Positions 7,552 to 14,880 of a stretch of DNA of 14,880 nucleotides are shown piece after piece. This stretch comes from CAZFHZ01 sp964519015 (lineage in GTDB: Bacteria > Blakebacterota > Blakebacteria > Blakebacterales > CAYUVJ01). Positions within the stretch are counted from its first letter, which is position 1; each line of letters opens with the position of its first letter. Where the stretch lies: positions 1-14,880 of the forward strand of contig CAZFHZ010000080.1 in the NCBI GenBank assembly GCA_964519015.1, read 5' to 3'. A program made the position numbers and the translations under genes. The notes beneath the pieces were generated by a model that had not been told where the DNA came from, did not search any database, and saw nothing but the letters and a program-made list of their open reading frames with translations.

Positions 7552-10266
7552 ATGCGCGCGGCTCGACGTCTCCTCCCGCTGCTGGTCCTGCTCACCCTCG
7601 TGCTCGCCCCCATGACGGCCGTACTGGCCCAACCGGCTGCCACCGGCAAGGCCCTCACCGTCGACGAGTACGGCCGTTGGCGGTCGATCCGCGACGCGGC
7701 GCTGAGCGAAGACGGACGGTGGATGAGCTTCACCTTCAGCCACCAGTACGCCGACGACACCCTTTATGTGAAGAACCTGGCCTCGGGGACCGAGCACATG
7801 ATCCCCCGCGGCGGGCGGCCCCAGTTCTCCGAGGACGGGAAGTGGGTCGCCTATATCGTGGCCACCGGCTACGAAGAGGCCGAGAAGCTGCGCGAGGACC
7901 GCAAGCCGGTGCCGCAGCAGGCGGAACTGATGGAGTTGGCGAGCGGGACCAAGACCACCTGGGAGAACGCCGACCGCGTTGCCTTCGCCGCCGGCTCCCG
8001 CTACCTGGCGGTGAAGAAGCGCAAGTCTCGCGAGCAGCGCGACTTCGACGGCAGTGACCTGATCCTGCGCCACCTGGCCGAAGGATTCGAGGAGCTGCTG
8101 GGGAGCGTCTCCGAGTTCGCCTTCAACAAGCCGGGTACATGGTTCGCCTTCACGGTGGACGCGGCCGACCGGAACGGCAACGGACTCTACCTGATGGACC
8201 TGGCCCGGGGTACCCGCCGGGCGGCCGATAACGACACCCTTACCTACGCCCGCCTGACCTGGGAGGAGGAGGGGCGGGCGCTGGCGGTCCTCAAGGGGTC
8301 CAAGGCGGAGAAGGAAGTGGAGAAGCGGAACCGGCTGCTGGCCTTCACCGGGTTCGACAAGGGGACGCCGAAGCGCTTCGACTTCGATCCGGCCTCGGCG
8401 GCCGGTTTCCCGGAAGGGTGGGTAGTGAGCGAGCGGGGCCGGTTGAGCTGGAGCGAGGACACCGGCACCCTCTTCGCCGGTATCAGGGAACAGGAGACCG
8501 AACCTGAGAAGCCGAAGGAGAAAGCGGAGAAGGTTGCCGACGTGGACATCTGGCACTGGCAGGACGACCGGCTGCAATCGGTGCAGATGCTCCAGGCGGA
8601 GCGGGACCGCAACTTCACCTACACCTGCGCAATCCTGATGGCCGACGGCCGTTTCGTCCGTCTGGCCGATGAGACGATGAAGAACATCGACCTGACCCGG
8701 GACGGCCGCTGGGGGATCGGACGGGACGAGCGGGCCTACGTCAGCGACTGGAAGGAGTCGCAGGCCGACTTCTACCGCGTGGATGTGCGCACCGGTGCGC
8801 GCACGCCGGTCCTGAAGGGGGGACCCGGACGCACCCTGGGGCTCTCTCCCGACAGCCGCTGGCTGCTCTACTGGCAGGACGGGCAGGTCATGGGCTACGA
8901 GATCGCGGCCGACCGGCACCTCAACCTGACCGCGAAGTCCCCGGTGAGCTTCGTGAACCAGGAGAACGACAGCCCGGGGACACCGCCCCCCTACGGGGTG
9001 GCCGGGTGGACCAAGGACGGCAAGTCGGTCCTGCTCAACCACCGTTACGACATCTGGCGGCAGCCGCTGGACGGCTCGGCCCCGGAGAACCTGACCGGGG
9101 GGCGCGGGACGGCCGACGAGATCCAGTTCCGGCTGGTCCGGCTCGACCCGGAGGAGCGCACGGTCGACCTCTCCAAGCCGCTGCTGCTTTCCGCCTACGG
9201 ACAGTGGACCAAGAAGGACGGCTACTTCCGGCTGCAGCGGGGGCGGCTGACCGAACTGGTCTACGAGGATTGCGCCTGGGGGAACCCGTCGAAGGCGAAG
9301 CGGGCCGACGTCCTCCTGCTGACCCGCGAGACATTGCGCGAATTCCCCGACTACTGGACCTGCGACCTGGACTTCAAGCAGCGTAAGAAGGTCACCGACG
9401 CCATCCCCTGGCAGGGGGAGTACCGCTGGGGGAGCAGTGTGCTGCTCGACTACACGAACCGGGATGGGGTGCGCCTGCAGGCCGTGCTGATGGTCCCCGA
9501 CGGTCGTCGCCAGGGGGAGCGCCTCCCCATGCTGGTCGATTTCTACGAGAAGAACTCACAGAACCTGAACCGCTATCCGCGGGTGATATCCCGTGACACG
9601 CCGATGTTCTCCAAGTACCTCAGCAACGGCTACCTGGTCCTGCTCCCCGACGTGCACTTCCGCACCCGGACCACCCACAGCGACATGCAGGAGTGTGTCG
9701 AGGCGGCGGTGGCCAAGGCGGTGGAGCTGGGCTACGCCGACCCGGCCAGGGTGGGCCTGCACGGGCATTCCTTCAGCGGCCAGGGCTCGGCCTACATCGC
9801 CACCCACTCGAAGGTGTTCGCGGCCATCTGCTACGGGGCGGGGGCAACCAACCTGGTCAGCGACTTCGACCAGCTCTGGAAGAGCTCGGGGACCAACCAG
9901 CACCGCTACGACTACTACGGGCAGGGACGTTTCGGGACCAATCCCTTCGACGACCTGCAGCTCTACATCGACCAGTCGGCGGTCTATCACGCCCGCAACG
10001 TGACTTCACCGCTGCTCATCCTGCATGGGGTGGTGGACGGCTCGGTGGAATGGCTCCAGGCGATCGAGTTCTACAACGCCCTCCGTTTCAACGGGAAGAA
10101 CGTCATCCTCTGCTCCTACCCGGGGGAGGACCACCACCTGGCCAAGCCGGAGAACCAGAAGGACTTCCAGAAGCGGATGGAGCAGTTCTTCGACCACTAC
10201 CTGAAGGGAGCGCCGGCCCCCGACTGGATGGTCAACGGCGTGCCCTTCCTGAAGAAAGCGAAGTAG
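7552..10266 (+). CDS. Secreted S9 prolyl-oligopeptidase family serine peptidase
   Basis: A 904-residue exported serine hydrolase. Residues 1-26 are a signal peptide (LLPLLVLLTLVLAP core, cut near VLA|QP). Residues about 35-630 form a beta-propeller-like region with WD40/TolB-style blades: SEDGRWMSFTFS near 52, SEDGKWVAYIV near 94, SPDSRWLLYWQDG near 433, and WTKDGKSVLLNHR near 486. A charged EPEKPKEKAEK linker lies near 322. The C-terminal 230 residues are the alpha/beta-hydrolase domain. The nucleophile elbow is GLHGHSFSGQ with Ser740, the acid is Asp829 in LHGVVDGSVEW, and the base is His861 in YPGEDHHL. Ser742 replaces the last glycine of the usual GxSxG. It is probably an oligopeptidase that cuts peptides in the periplasm; specificity is unknown. 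GGTGAT just before the ATG is a weak ribosome site. Length is at the long end for S9 enzymes. The 3' end overlaps the convergent M1 gene by 35 bp. Confidence 0.93.
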   Translation: MRAARRLLPLLVLLTLVLAPMTAVLAQPAATGKALTVDEYGRWRSIRDAALSEDGRWMSFTFSHQYADDTLYVKNLASGTEHMIPRGGRPQFSEDGKWVAYIVATGYEEAEKLREDRKPVPQQAELMELASGTKTTWENADRVAFAAGSRYLAVKKRKSREQRDFDGSDLILRHLAEGFEELLGSVSEFAFNKPGTWFAFTVDAADRNGNGLYLMDLARGTRRAADNDTLTYARLTWEEEGRALAVLKGSKAEKEVEKRNRLLAFTGFDKGTPKRFDFDPASAAGFPEGWVVSERGRLSWSEDTGTLFAGIREQETEPEKPKEKAEKVADVDIWHWQDDRLQSVQMLQAERDRNFTYTCAILMADGRFVRLADETMKNIDLTRDGRWGIGRDERAYVSDWKESQADFYRVDVRTGARTPVLKGGPGRTLGLSPDSRWLLYWQDGQVMGYEIAADRHLNLTAKSPVSFVNQENDSPGTPPPYGVAGWTKDGKSVLLNHRYDIWRQPLDGSAPENLTGGRGTADEIQFRLVRLDPEERTVDLSKPLLLSAYGQWTKKDGYFRLQRGRLTELVYEDCAWGNPSKAKRADVLLLTRETLREFPDYWTCDLDFKQRKKVTDAIPWQGEYRWGSSVLLDYTNRDGVRLQAVLMVPDGRRQGERLPMLVDFYEKNSQNLNRYPRVISRDTPMFSKYLSNGYLVLLPDVHFRTRTTHSDMQECVEAAVAKAVELGYADPARVGLHGHSFSGQGSAYIATHSKVFAAICYGAGATNLVSDFDQLWKSSGTNQHRYDYYGQGRFGTNPFDDLQLYIDQSAVYHARNVTSPLLILHGVVDGSVEWLQAIEFYNALRFNGKNVILCSYPGEDHHLAKPENQKDFQKRMEQFFDHYLKGAPAPDWMVNGVPFLKKAK

Positions 10267-12283
10267 GCCGGGGCCATACGTTGTCGGAGGGATCCCGGTC
10301 CGGGAAGCGCCCGTGGGGGTCCAGGGTGATCTTCGTGATGGCCCGCCCGCCGAAGTCCAGCCGCGCCTGGAAGGTCCGGCTCCCGGTGAACCACACCTCC
10401 ACCGGCCAGGTGACCAGGGCGGTGTGGTCATCCACCATCCGGGCGTTGGGCATGGGCCGGATCGCCGGTCCGCTACCGGCCAGCTCCACCGAGAGCACCA
10501 CCGGGGAGGGCATCTGCCCGTCCTGGTGGACCGTCACGGTAGTCGTGTTGCCCGAGGTGGTCACCTCCTGGATGGAGCCATCCACCGACTCGGTGGTGAA
10601 GAGCCAGTAGTACCAGAACCAGCCCAGGTCCCGCCCCAGGGCGTTGTTCATGAAGTACATGTAGTCCCAGGGTGAGGGGTGCTTGAAGCACCAGGCCTGG
10701 GCGTACGCACTCATGGCCCGCCACACTTCCTCGTCCCCGACGATCCCTCCCAGCATGGAGAGCATGAGGGGCGCCTTCGAATAGGCCTGGAAGGAGTACA
10801 TGGGGCCGCCGTAGTTGGCGTCCCACATGAGGGGACCCTCACGCTCGTCGCCGCTGGTGCGTCCGTACCGCTGCCCCTGACCGTCGAGGTTGGGAGCCCG
10901 CCCCCGCGCGTCCGCCGCCGACAGGATATTCATGTACTGGTTGAAGCCCTCGTCCATGAAGCCGTACCAGGTCTCGTTGGTGCCCACCATCATGGGCCAC
11001 CACGAGTGGCCGATCTCATGATCCTCGGCTCCCCGGGAGGACATCACCAGCATGGGGTACTCCATCCCCGTATCGGGCCCGTCCACCATGGTCATCTTGG
11101 AGTACGCGTAGGGCATCCACAGCTTCGAGTAGAACTGGAGGGCGTGACGGCCGGTCTCGGCGGATCCGACGAAGCGGGTGGAGTCCGCCTGCAGGTACAT
11201 CCATTCGAAGGGGATGGTCCCGCCCCCGGGGATGGACACGCGGGTGGCTTCCCACACGAACTGGTCGGAGGTCGCCCAGGCGAAGTCGTTGACATTGTCG
11301 GCCACGAAGTGCCACACCAGGCGGTCGCCCGCCGCGGTGGCGCTTCCCGCTCCGAACTCCCCGGGGCCTACGATCGTGCAGGTCTCATCGGAGTCCAGCA
11401 CCCGGGAGAGCCGCTGCCGCACTTTGGGGCTCAGGACCTCCGCGCCGTTCTGGAGCATGCCTGTGGCGCCCACGGTGAATCCGGCCGGTACTTCGATCCG
11501 CACGTCGAAACGACCGAAGTTGTGGTAGAACTCGGACGTGCCCAGGTAGGGCTCGGTATCCCAGCCCCGCAGGTCGTCATAGACCGCTACATAGGGGTAC
11601 CACTGGGCCACCTGGAAGAGGCTGTCCCCCCAGGCGCCCATGCGCAGTCCCCGGCCGCCGGACGCGACCGGGACCCGGAAGTTCCATTCCACATCCAGGG
11701 TAGCCATGCTCCCGGCCGGGATGGGGTCCTTGAGCTGGATCGTGCCGGAGGTCGTCTCGAGCCCGCTGACGAAGGTCTGCTCGGGTCCGGTGGGCGCGCC
11801 TCCTCGGGCGCCGGGTCCTACCCGCCCCCGCCGCGCCGGCCGGTAGTTGAGGTCCACGGCCTGACCGTCCACGGCGATGGCCGTGACCACCATGCCGTCG
11901 GTGATGTCGGGCACCGCTTCCGCCCGGGCCACGTTGGCCCGGAAGATGTTCTGCTCGAGGCGGAGCACGATGGCCCGCAGCTCATCGGGGCTGTTGTTGT
12001 GGAGGAGGACCGTCTCACGAGCCGTGAGCATGCCCGTGGCGGGTTCGAGACGGGCGGCGATGGTGTAGTCCACGCCCAACTGCCAGTAGTTCGGGCCCGG
12101 CTTCCCGGTGGTATCCCGTGTCCCCGCCTCGAAAGCGCGGCGGATCGCGTTGGTCAGGGGGATGTCGCGGCGGATGGCCCGCTCGGGAGGCGTCTGGGCG
12201 GCAGCGGGAGAGGGTGCCCCGCACAGGACGGGAAGAACGACCAGGGCGACGGCCAGCGCACGGGCGGAACGGCATGACATCAT
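10232..12283 (-). CDS. Secreted M1 family zinc metallopeptidase
   Basis: A 683-residue exported metallopeptidase with the gluzincin active site. A signal peptide covers residues 1 to about 30 (LAVALVVLPVL core, cut near AAA|QTPP). Residues about 60-330 form the all-beta N-terminal domain (YTIAARLEPATGMLTARETVLLHNNS). Zinc motif HEIGH at 422-426 is followed by exactly 18 residues and then Glu445, the M1 spacing HExxH-x18-E; H422, H426 and E445 bind zinc and E423 is the catalytic base. The substrate-binding GxMEN loop appears as GMEYP (406-410), and the second motif is DEGF rather than NEGF. These are variants common in M1 proteins far from aminopeptidase N, so strict aminopeptidase activity is not assured. 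The ATG at 12283 is preferred over the upstream GTG (12301) because AAGGAG (12298-12293) sits 9 nt before it. Residues after DPSDN at the C-terminus lie in the overlap with the S9 gene. Confidence 0.93.
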   Translation of the reverse strand: MMSCRSARALAVALVVLPVLCGAPSPAAAQTPPERAIRRDIPLTNAIRRAFEAGTRDTTGKPGPNYWQLGVDYTIAARLEPATGMLTARETVLLHNNSPDELRAIVLRLEQNIFRANVARAEAVPDITDGMVVTAIAVDGQAVDLNYRPARRGRVGPGARGGAPTGPEQTFVSGLETTSGTIQLKDPIPAGSMATLDVEWNFRVPVASGGRGLRMGAWGDSLFQVAQWYPYVAVYDDLRGWDTEPYLGTSEFYHNFGRFDVRIEVPAGFTVGATGMLQNGAEVLSPKVRQRLSRVLDSDETCTIVGPGEFGAGSATAAGDRLVWHFVADNVNDFAWATSDQFVWEATRVSIPGGGTIPFEWMYLQADSTRFVGSAETGRHALQFYSKLWMPYAYSKMTMVDGPDTGMEYPMLVMSSRGAEDHEIGHSWWPMMVGTNETWYGFMDEGFNQYMNILSAADARGRAPNLDGQGQRYGRTSGDEREGPLMWDANYGGPMYSFQAYSKAPLMLSMLGGIVGDEEVWRAMSAYAQAWCFKHPSPWDYMYFMNNALGRDLGWFWYYWLFTTESVDGSIQEVTTSGNTTTVTVHQDGQMPSPVVLSVELAGSGPAIRPMPNARMVDDHTALVTWPVEVWFTGSRTFQARLDFGGRAITKITLDPHGRFPDRDPSDNVWPRPTSLSSGRARR

Positions 12284-12292
12284 GGTTCGGGA

Positions 12293-12298
12293 CTCCTT
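12293..12298 (-). promoter_or_regulatory. Strong ribosome binding site that fixes the M1 peptidase start
   Basis: AAGGAG read on the minus strand, 9 nt before the ATG at 12283 and 12 nt before a second in-frame ATG at 12280. A GTG at 12301 directly abuts this site, so it cannot use it. The signal-peptide N-region (MMSCRSAR) is also of normal length from 12283. Confidence 0.7.
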
Positions 12299-12440
12299 CA
12301 CGGACGGGAGAGCACACCGGAGCGGTGGATCACGCCCGGAGGATACGCGCAGGTCGGGGCGTAGACAAGGCGCCCAAAGAGACGTTACCAGAGAGACCGA
12401 CGCAACCTTTTCCTCCCCCCGGGTGTATCAACCGGGTAAA

Positions 12441-12459
12441 GAGTCTAGAAACTAGACTC
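12441..12459. promoter_or_regulatory. Perfect 19-bp palindrome, candidate PadR operator
   Basis: GAGTCTAG (12441-12448), AAA, CTAGACTC (12452-12459): two perfect 8-bp arms around a 3-bp centre. It lies 87 bp before the PadR start and 157 bp before the M1 peptidase start, in the 263-bp divergent gap 12284-12546. The AT-rich core stands out against the surrounding GC-rich DNA. PadR proteins are dimers that bind palindromes in their own promoters, so position and symmetry fit an autoregulatory site that might also touch the M1 gene. The exact sequence does not match the textbook PadR site (ATGT-n-ACAT), and no clear promoter boxes overlap it, so the assignment is inference. The arms are short for an intrinsic terminator, and no T-run follows. 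Confidence 0.55.
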
Positions 12460-12546
12460 CTGACCGCTACGCCCGGCCCCGGATCGGTACCCGGACCGGC
12501 GCCCGGCTCGGAACCCGGCACTTCGCCATCGACCAACGGACGGACC

Positions 12547-12882
12547 ATGCGCCGCACGAGATACCTGGGCGAGTTCGAGCAGCTGGTCCTGCTGGCCACC
12601 CTCCGCCTCCGGGGGCAGGCCTATGGCCCGGCCATCGCCGCCGAACTGGAGGAGCGAGCCGGACGCCGGGTGAGCCGCGGCGCCCTCTACGGCACCCTCG
12701 ACCGGCTGGAAGGGAAGGGTTTCCTCAACTGGACCATGGAATCCGGCACCGAGGAGCGGAGCGGCCAGCCGCTGCGCCGCTTCCAGGTGACGGAGTCGGG
12801 GCTGGCGACCCTCCGGGCCGCCCAGGCGGCGGTGCGACGTCTGGAGGCCGGGCTGGAGGATCTGCTCTCGGAGGACGGATGA
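12547..12882 (+). CDS. PadR family transcriptional regulator
   Basis: A 111-residue cytoplasmic DNA-binding protein of the PadR family (winged helix-turn-helix, usually a repressor). Helix 1 is FEQLVLLATLRL (10-21). AYGPAIAAELEERAGRRVSRGALYGTLDRLEGKGFL (25-60) contains the family's 'YG..I...L' and recognition-helix 'LY.TL.RLE..G.L' motifs. The wing is at about 61-82, ending RRFQVTESG. The C-terminal helix LRAAQAAVRRLEAGLEDLL (89-107) is the expected dimerisation helix. The length is typical of the short PadR proteins that precede ADOP permeases. The frame is open upstream, but homology begins at MRRTRYLGEFE, so 12547 is chosen; only a weak GGA ribosome site precedes it. The stop overlaps the next start by 4 bp (ATGA at 12879-12882), indicating co-transcription with the permease. 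The palindrome at 12441-12459 is a plausible binding site. Confidence 0.93.
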   Translation: MRRTRYLGEFEQLVLLATLRLRGQAYGPAIAAELEERAGRRVSRGALYGTLDRLEGKGFLNWTMESGTEERSGQPLRRFQVTESGLATLRAAQAAVRRLEAGLEDLLSEDG

Positions 12883-14880
12883 ACACCTCGCCGACCGGCC
12901 CCCCCCGCCTGGTGGCGGGAATCCTCAGGTGGGTACTTCCCGACGACCCTGTGGGCCGGAGCATCCGGGGGGACCTGGACCAGGAATACCGGCAGTGGGC
13001 CAGAGGGAGCGTACCGGCTGCCCGGCGCTGGTACCTGAGGGAGGCGTTGAGCGTGGTGGGGCACCGGGCCCTCGCCGCTCTCCTTCCCGTACGACGAGGC
13101 TGGAGGCAGGTGACGCACGGAGGGGGAAACCGACAATTGAAGGGAGATCCCATGCCACAGGTTCTCGGGCAGGATATCCGCTACGCGGTCCGGGCCATGG
13201 CCCGCTCACCCCGCTTCGCCGCAGTGGCGGCCTTCACCCTGGCCATGGGGATCGGGGCCACCACCGCGATCTTCAGTGCCGTGAACGGAGTGCTCCTGAA
13301 GCCGCTTCCCTATCCCGGATCGGAACGGATCGTGGGGCTCTGGCACGGTGCCCCGAACCTGGGCTACAACCAGTTCGGCATCTCCCCGGGGGTCTACTAC
13401 GAATACTCCATCGGGAACCAGGCCTACGAGGCCATGGGTCTGTATATCGGGCTGGAGCGGAACCTCACTGAGGACGGGGACGCCGAGCGGGTGCAGGCCA
13501 CCGGCAGCACGGCCGGGTTCTTCGACGTCCTGGCGGTCCCGCCGCTCCTGGGACGCACCTACACCACCGAGGAGGCGAGCCCGGGTGGAGCAGGTGCGGT
13601 GGTCCTCAGCTACGGGCTCTGGCAGCGCCGCTACGGCGGGGATCCGGGGATCGTGGGCCGGACCATGCACCTCAACGGTGAACCCACGGAGATCATCGGT
13701 GTCATGCCGGCGGGTTTCGACTTCGGCGGGCCGAACCGGAAGTCCGAACTCTGGCTCCCCCTGAACACGGAGCTGGCGAACGGAGATCCCGGGAATTTCT
13801 CCTTCTCTGCGGTGGCGCGTCTCAAGCCGGACATCACCGTCGAGGCCGCGGTGGCGCAGGAGAATACCATCCTGCAGCGGGTCAGGGAGCGGTGGGCGAG
13901 CGCGGAAGCCTTCATCAACTTCCTGGACGCGGGGGGCTTCCACCCCATCGTGCACTCCCTGCAGGAGGAAGTGGTGGGGGACATGCAACGTCCCCTGTGG
14001 ATCCTTCTGGGTACGGTGGGCTTTCTTCTCCTCATCGCCTGCGCCAACGTGGCCAACCTCTTCCTGGTCCGCGCCGATGGCCGCCAGCGGGAGATGGCGG
14101 TACGGGCGGCCCTGGGGGCTACCCGGGGAAGACTGGCCGGGTACTACCTCCTGGAGAGCGTGGTGCTGGCCGGCCTGGGCGGTGTCCTGGGTCTGGCCCT
14201 GGCCTGGATCGGCACGCCCCTCCTGCTGCGGGGGGCCCCGCCCGAACTGCCCCGCCTCGATCAGATCTCCATTGATGGAACGGTGCTGGGCTTCGCCCTG
14301 GGGGTGACCCTCCTCTCGGCCCTCCTCTTCGGGATCGTACCCGCCCTCCGCTATCGTGTCGCGGGACTCCTGGGTGTACTCGGTTCCGCCGGCCGGGGCA
14401 CCACCGAGGGGCGTGAGCGCCACCGGCTGCGCAACGCCCTGGTGGTGGCGCAGACGGCCCTGGCCATGGTGCTGCTGGTCGGATCGGGGCTCCTGGTGAA
14501 GAGCTTCTGGGAGATCCGCCATACCGATCCCGGCTTCGACACCAGGGGGATCCTCACCTTCCGCCTCTCGCTCCCCTCCAGCGTGTACCGCGGCGCCGAG
14601 GGACCGACCCGATTCCACCCGCAGCTCCTGGAGCGGCTGCGGGCCCTGCCCGGGGTGGAGGCCGCCGGCGGTGTGAGCAATCTCCCCTTGAGTCAGAACG
14701 CCACGGGAACCGCTCATGATATCGAGGACCTTCCCACCCCGGCGGGGGAACTTCCCCCCATGTTCTGGTACAAGTTCGCCACGCCGGGCTACTTCGAGGC
14801 CATGGGTATCTCGGTGGTCGCGGGACGGACCTTCGAGCGGGCCGATCATGAGCAGCAGTACGGGAACATCATCGTGAGCC
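12879..14880 (+). CDS. ADOP-type permease with N-terminal permease prefix domain (C-terminus beyond window)
   Basis: An inner-membrane MacB/FtsX-like duplicated permease, 667 codons present. Residues 8-64 match the short 'permease prefix' domain seen on PadR-linked ADOPs: PPRLVAGILRWVLPDD, IRGDLDQEYRQW and AARRWYLREAL. The permease body starts near 95 (VLGQDIRYAVRAMARSPRF) with helix 1 at about 113-140 (AVAAFTLAMGIGATTAIFSA) and a MacB-like periplasmic domain to about 365. Helices follow near 375-397 (GFLLLIACANVANLFLVRA), 424-445 and 468-490, then a module 2 helix near 520-540. Loop GRQREMAVRAALGATRGR (401-418) is the family hallmark. The last helices and C-terminus are missing: the window ends in the second periplasmic domain. 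GGAGGA sits 3 nt before the first ATG. A second in-frame ATG (13152, residue 92) has AGGGAG 5 nt upstream and would give a prefix-less form. The gene is coupled to PadR by ATGA. No ATPase gene is visible. Confidence 0.92.
   Translation, partial: MNTSPTGPPRLVAGILRWVLPDDPVGRSIRGDLDQEYRQWARGSVPAARRWYLREALSVVGHRALAALLPVRRGWRQVTHGGGNRQLKGDPMPQVLGQDIRYAVRAMARSPRFAAVAAFTLAMGIGATTAIFSAVNGVLLKPLPYPGSERIVGLWHGAPNLGYNQFGISPGVYYEYSIGNQAYEAMGLYIGLERNLTEDGDAERVQATGSTAGFFDVLAVPPLLGRTYTTEEASPGGAGAVVLSYGLWQRRYGGDPGIVGRTMHLNGEPTEIIGVMPAGFDFGGPNRKSELWLPLNTELANGDPGNFSFSAVARLKPDITVEAAVAQENTILQRVRERWASAEAFINFLDAGGFHPIVHSLQEEVVGDMQRPLWILLGTVGFLLLIACANVANLFLVRADGRQREMAVRAALGATRGRLAGYYLLESVVLAGLGGVLGLALAWIGTPLLLRGAPPELPRLDQISIDGTVLGFALGVTLLSALLFGIVPALRYRVAGLLGVLGSAGRGTTEGRERHRLRNALVVAQTALAMVLLVGSGLLVKSFWEIRHTDPGFDTRGILTFRLSLPSSVYRGAEGPTRFHPQLLERLRALPGVEAAGGVSNLPLSQNATGTAHDIEDLPTPAGELPPMFWYKFATPGYFEAMGISVVAGRTFERADHEQQYGNIIVS

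Noticed and set aside
7326..7760. A longer N-terminus for the left ADOP permease, up to 145 residues more
   Set aside because: The extra residues are Arg/Ser/Gly-rich and without homology, overlap the next gene's 5' end, and a good ribosome site sits directly before 7325.
12118..12546. A 143-residue N-terminal extension of PadR
   Set aside because: Open only because of GC content. It would overlap the M1 gene start and the palindrome, and PadR proteins of this type begin at MRRTRYLGEFE.
13206..14849. A 547-codon open frame on the minus strand, opposite the prefix-ADOP gene; similar long frames at 10679-12277 (+), 7528-9042 (-) and 589-1932 (+)
   Set aside because: All lie opposite well-supported genes and have shadow-like composition. 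They reflect the lack of stop codons in high-GC DNA.
1..14880. CRISPR arrays, insertion sequences, tRNA or rRNA genes, toxin-antitoxin or phage-defence genes
   Set aside because: No regularly spaced repeats, transposase motifs, tRNA-like cloverleaf sequence or defence-type protein motifs were seen on either strand.

Overview
The window is high-GC, densely packed bacterial DNA with no mobile elements, tRNA, rRNA or CRISPR. It holds nine protein-coding genes, two of them cut by the window edges. Two ADOP-type permeases (duplicated orphan MacB/FtsX-like permeases), one paired with a PadR repressor and an N-terminal 'permease prefix' domain, plus several exported S9 and M1 peptidases, suggest Gemmatimonadota or Acidobacteriota. 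That assignment is inference from gene content; no marker gene is present.

Layout. 1-1893 (-): 5'-complete but truncated secreted DPP IV-like S9 peptidase. It is divergent from 2044-2619 (+), a small secreted protein with an NTF2-like look and a proline tail. 2633-7325 (-): a three-gene cluster read from right to left, ADOP permease, then a TPR lipoprotein, then a class II-type histone deacetylase-family amidohydrolase; the last two overlap by 4 bp, and the TPR gene could also overlap the permease if it starts at a GTG. 7552-10266 (+): a second, different secreted S9 peptidase, divergent from the ADOP cluster. 10232-12283 (-): a secreted M1-type zinc metallopeptidase, convergent with the S9 gene and overlapping its 3' end by 35 bp. 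12547-14880 (+): a PadR-family repressor overlapping by 4 bp an ADOP permease with an N-terminal prefix domain, which runs off the right edge.

How they may work together. Five products are predicted to be exported or surface anchored (two S9 peptidases, the M1 peptidase, the NTF2-like protein, the TPR lipoprotein). This fits a protein- or peptide-scavenging Gram-negative lifestyle. The PadR-ADOP pair is a recognisable regulatory/transport unit. A perfect 19-bp palindrome between the PadR and M1 genes is the best candidate operator in the window. No ABC ATPase gene is seen beside either permease.

All intergenic gaps are below 300 bp. The three with room for regulation are 1894-2043, 7326-7551 and 12284-12546. 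Many long reading frames opposite the real genes are GC-driven shadows and were left out. I do not see a convincing entirely new system. The most worthwhile leads are the palindrome, the two possible translation starts of the prefix-ADOP gene, the ADOP/TPR/deacetylase cluster, and the atypical nucleophile elbow of the 904-residue S9 peptidase.
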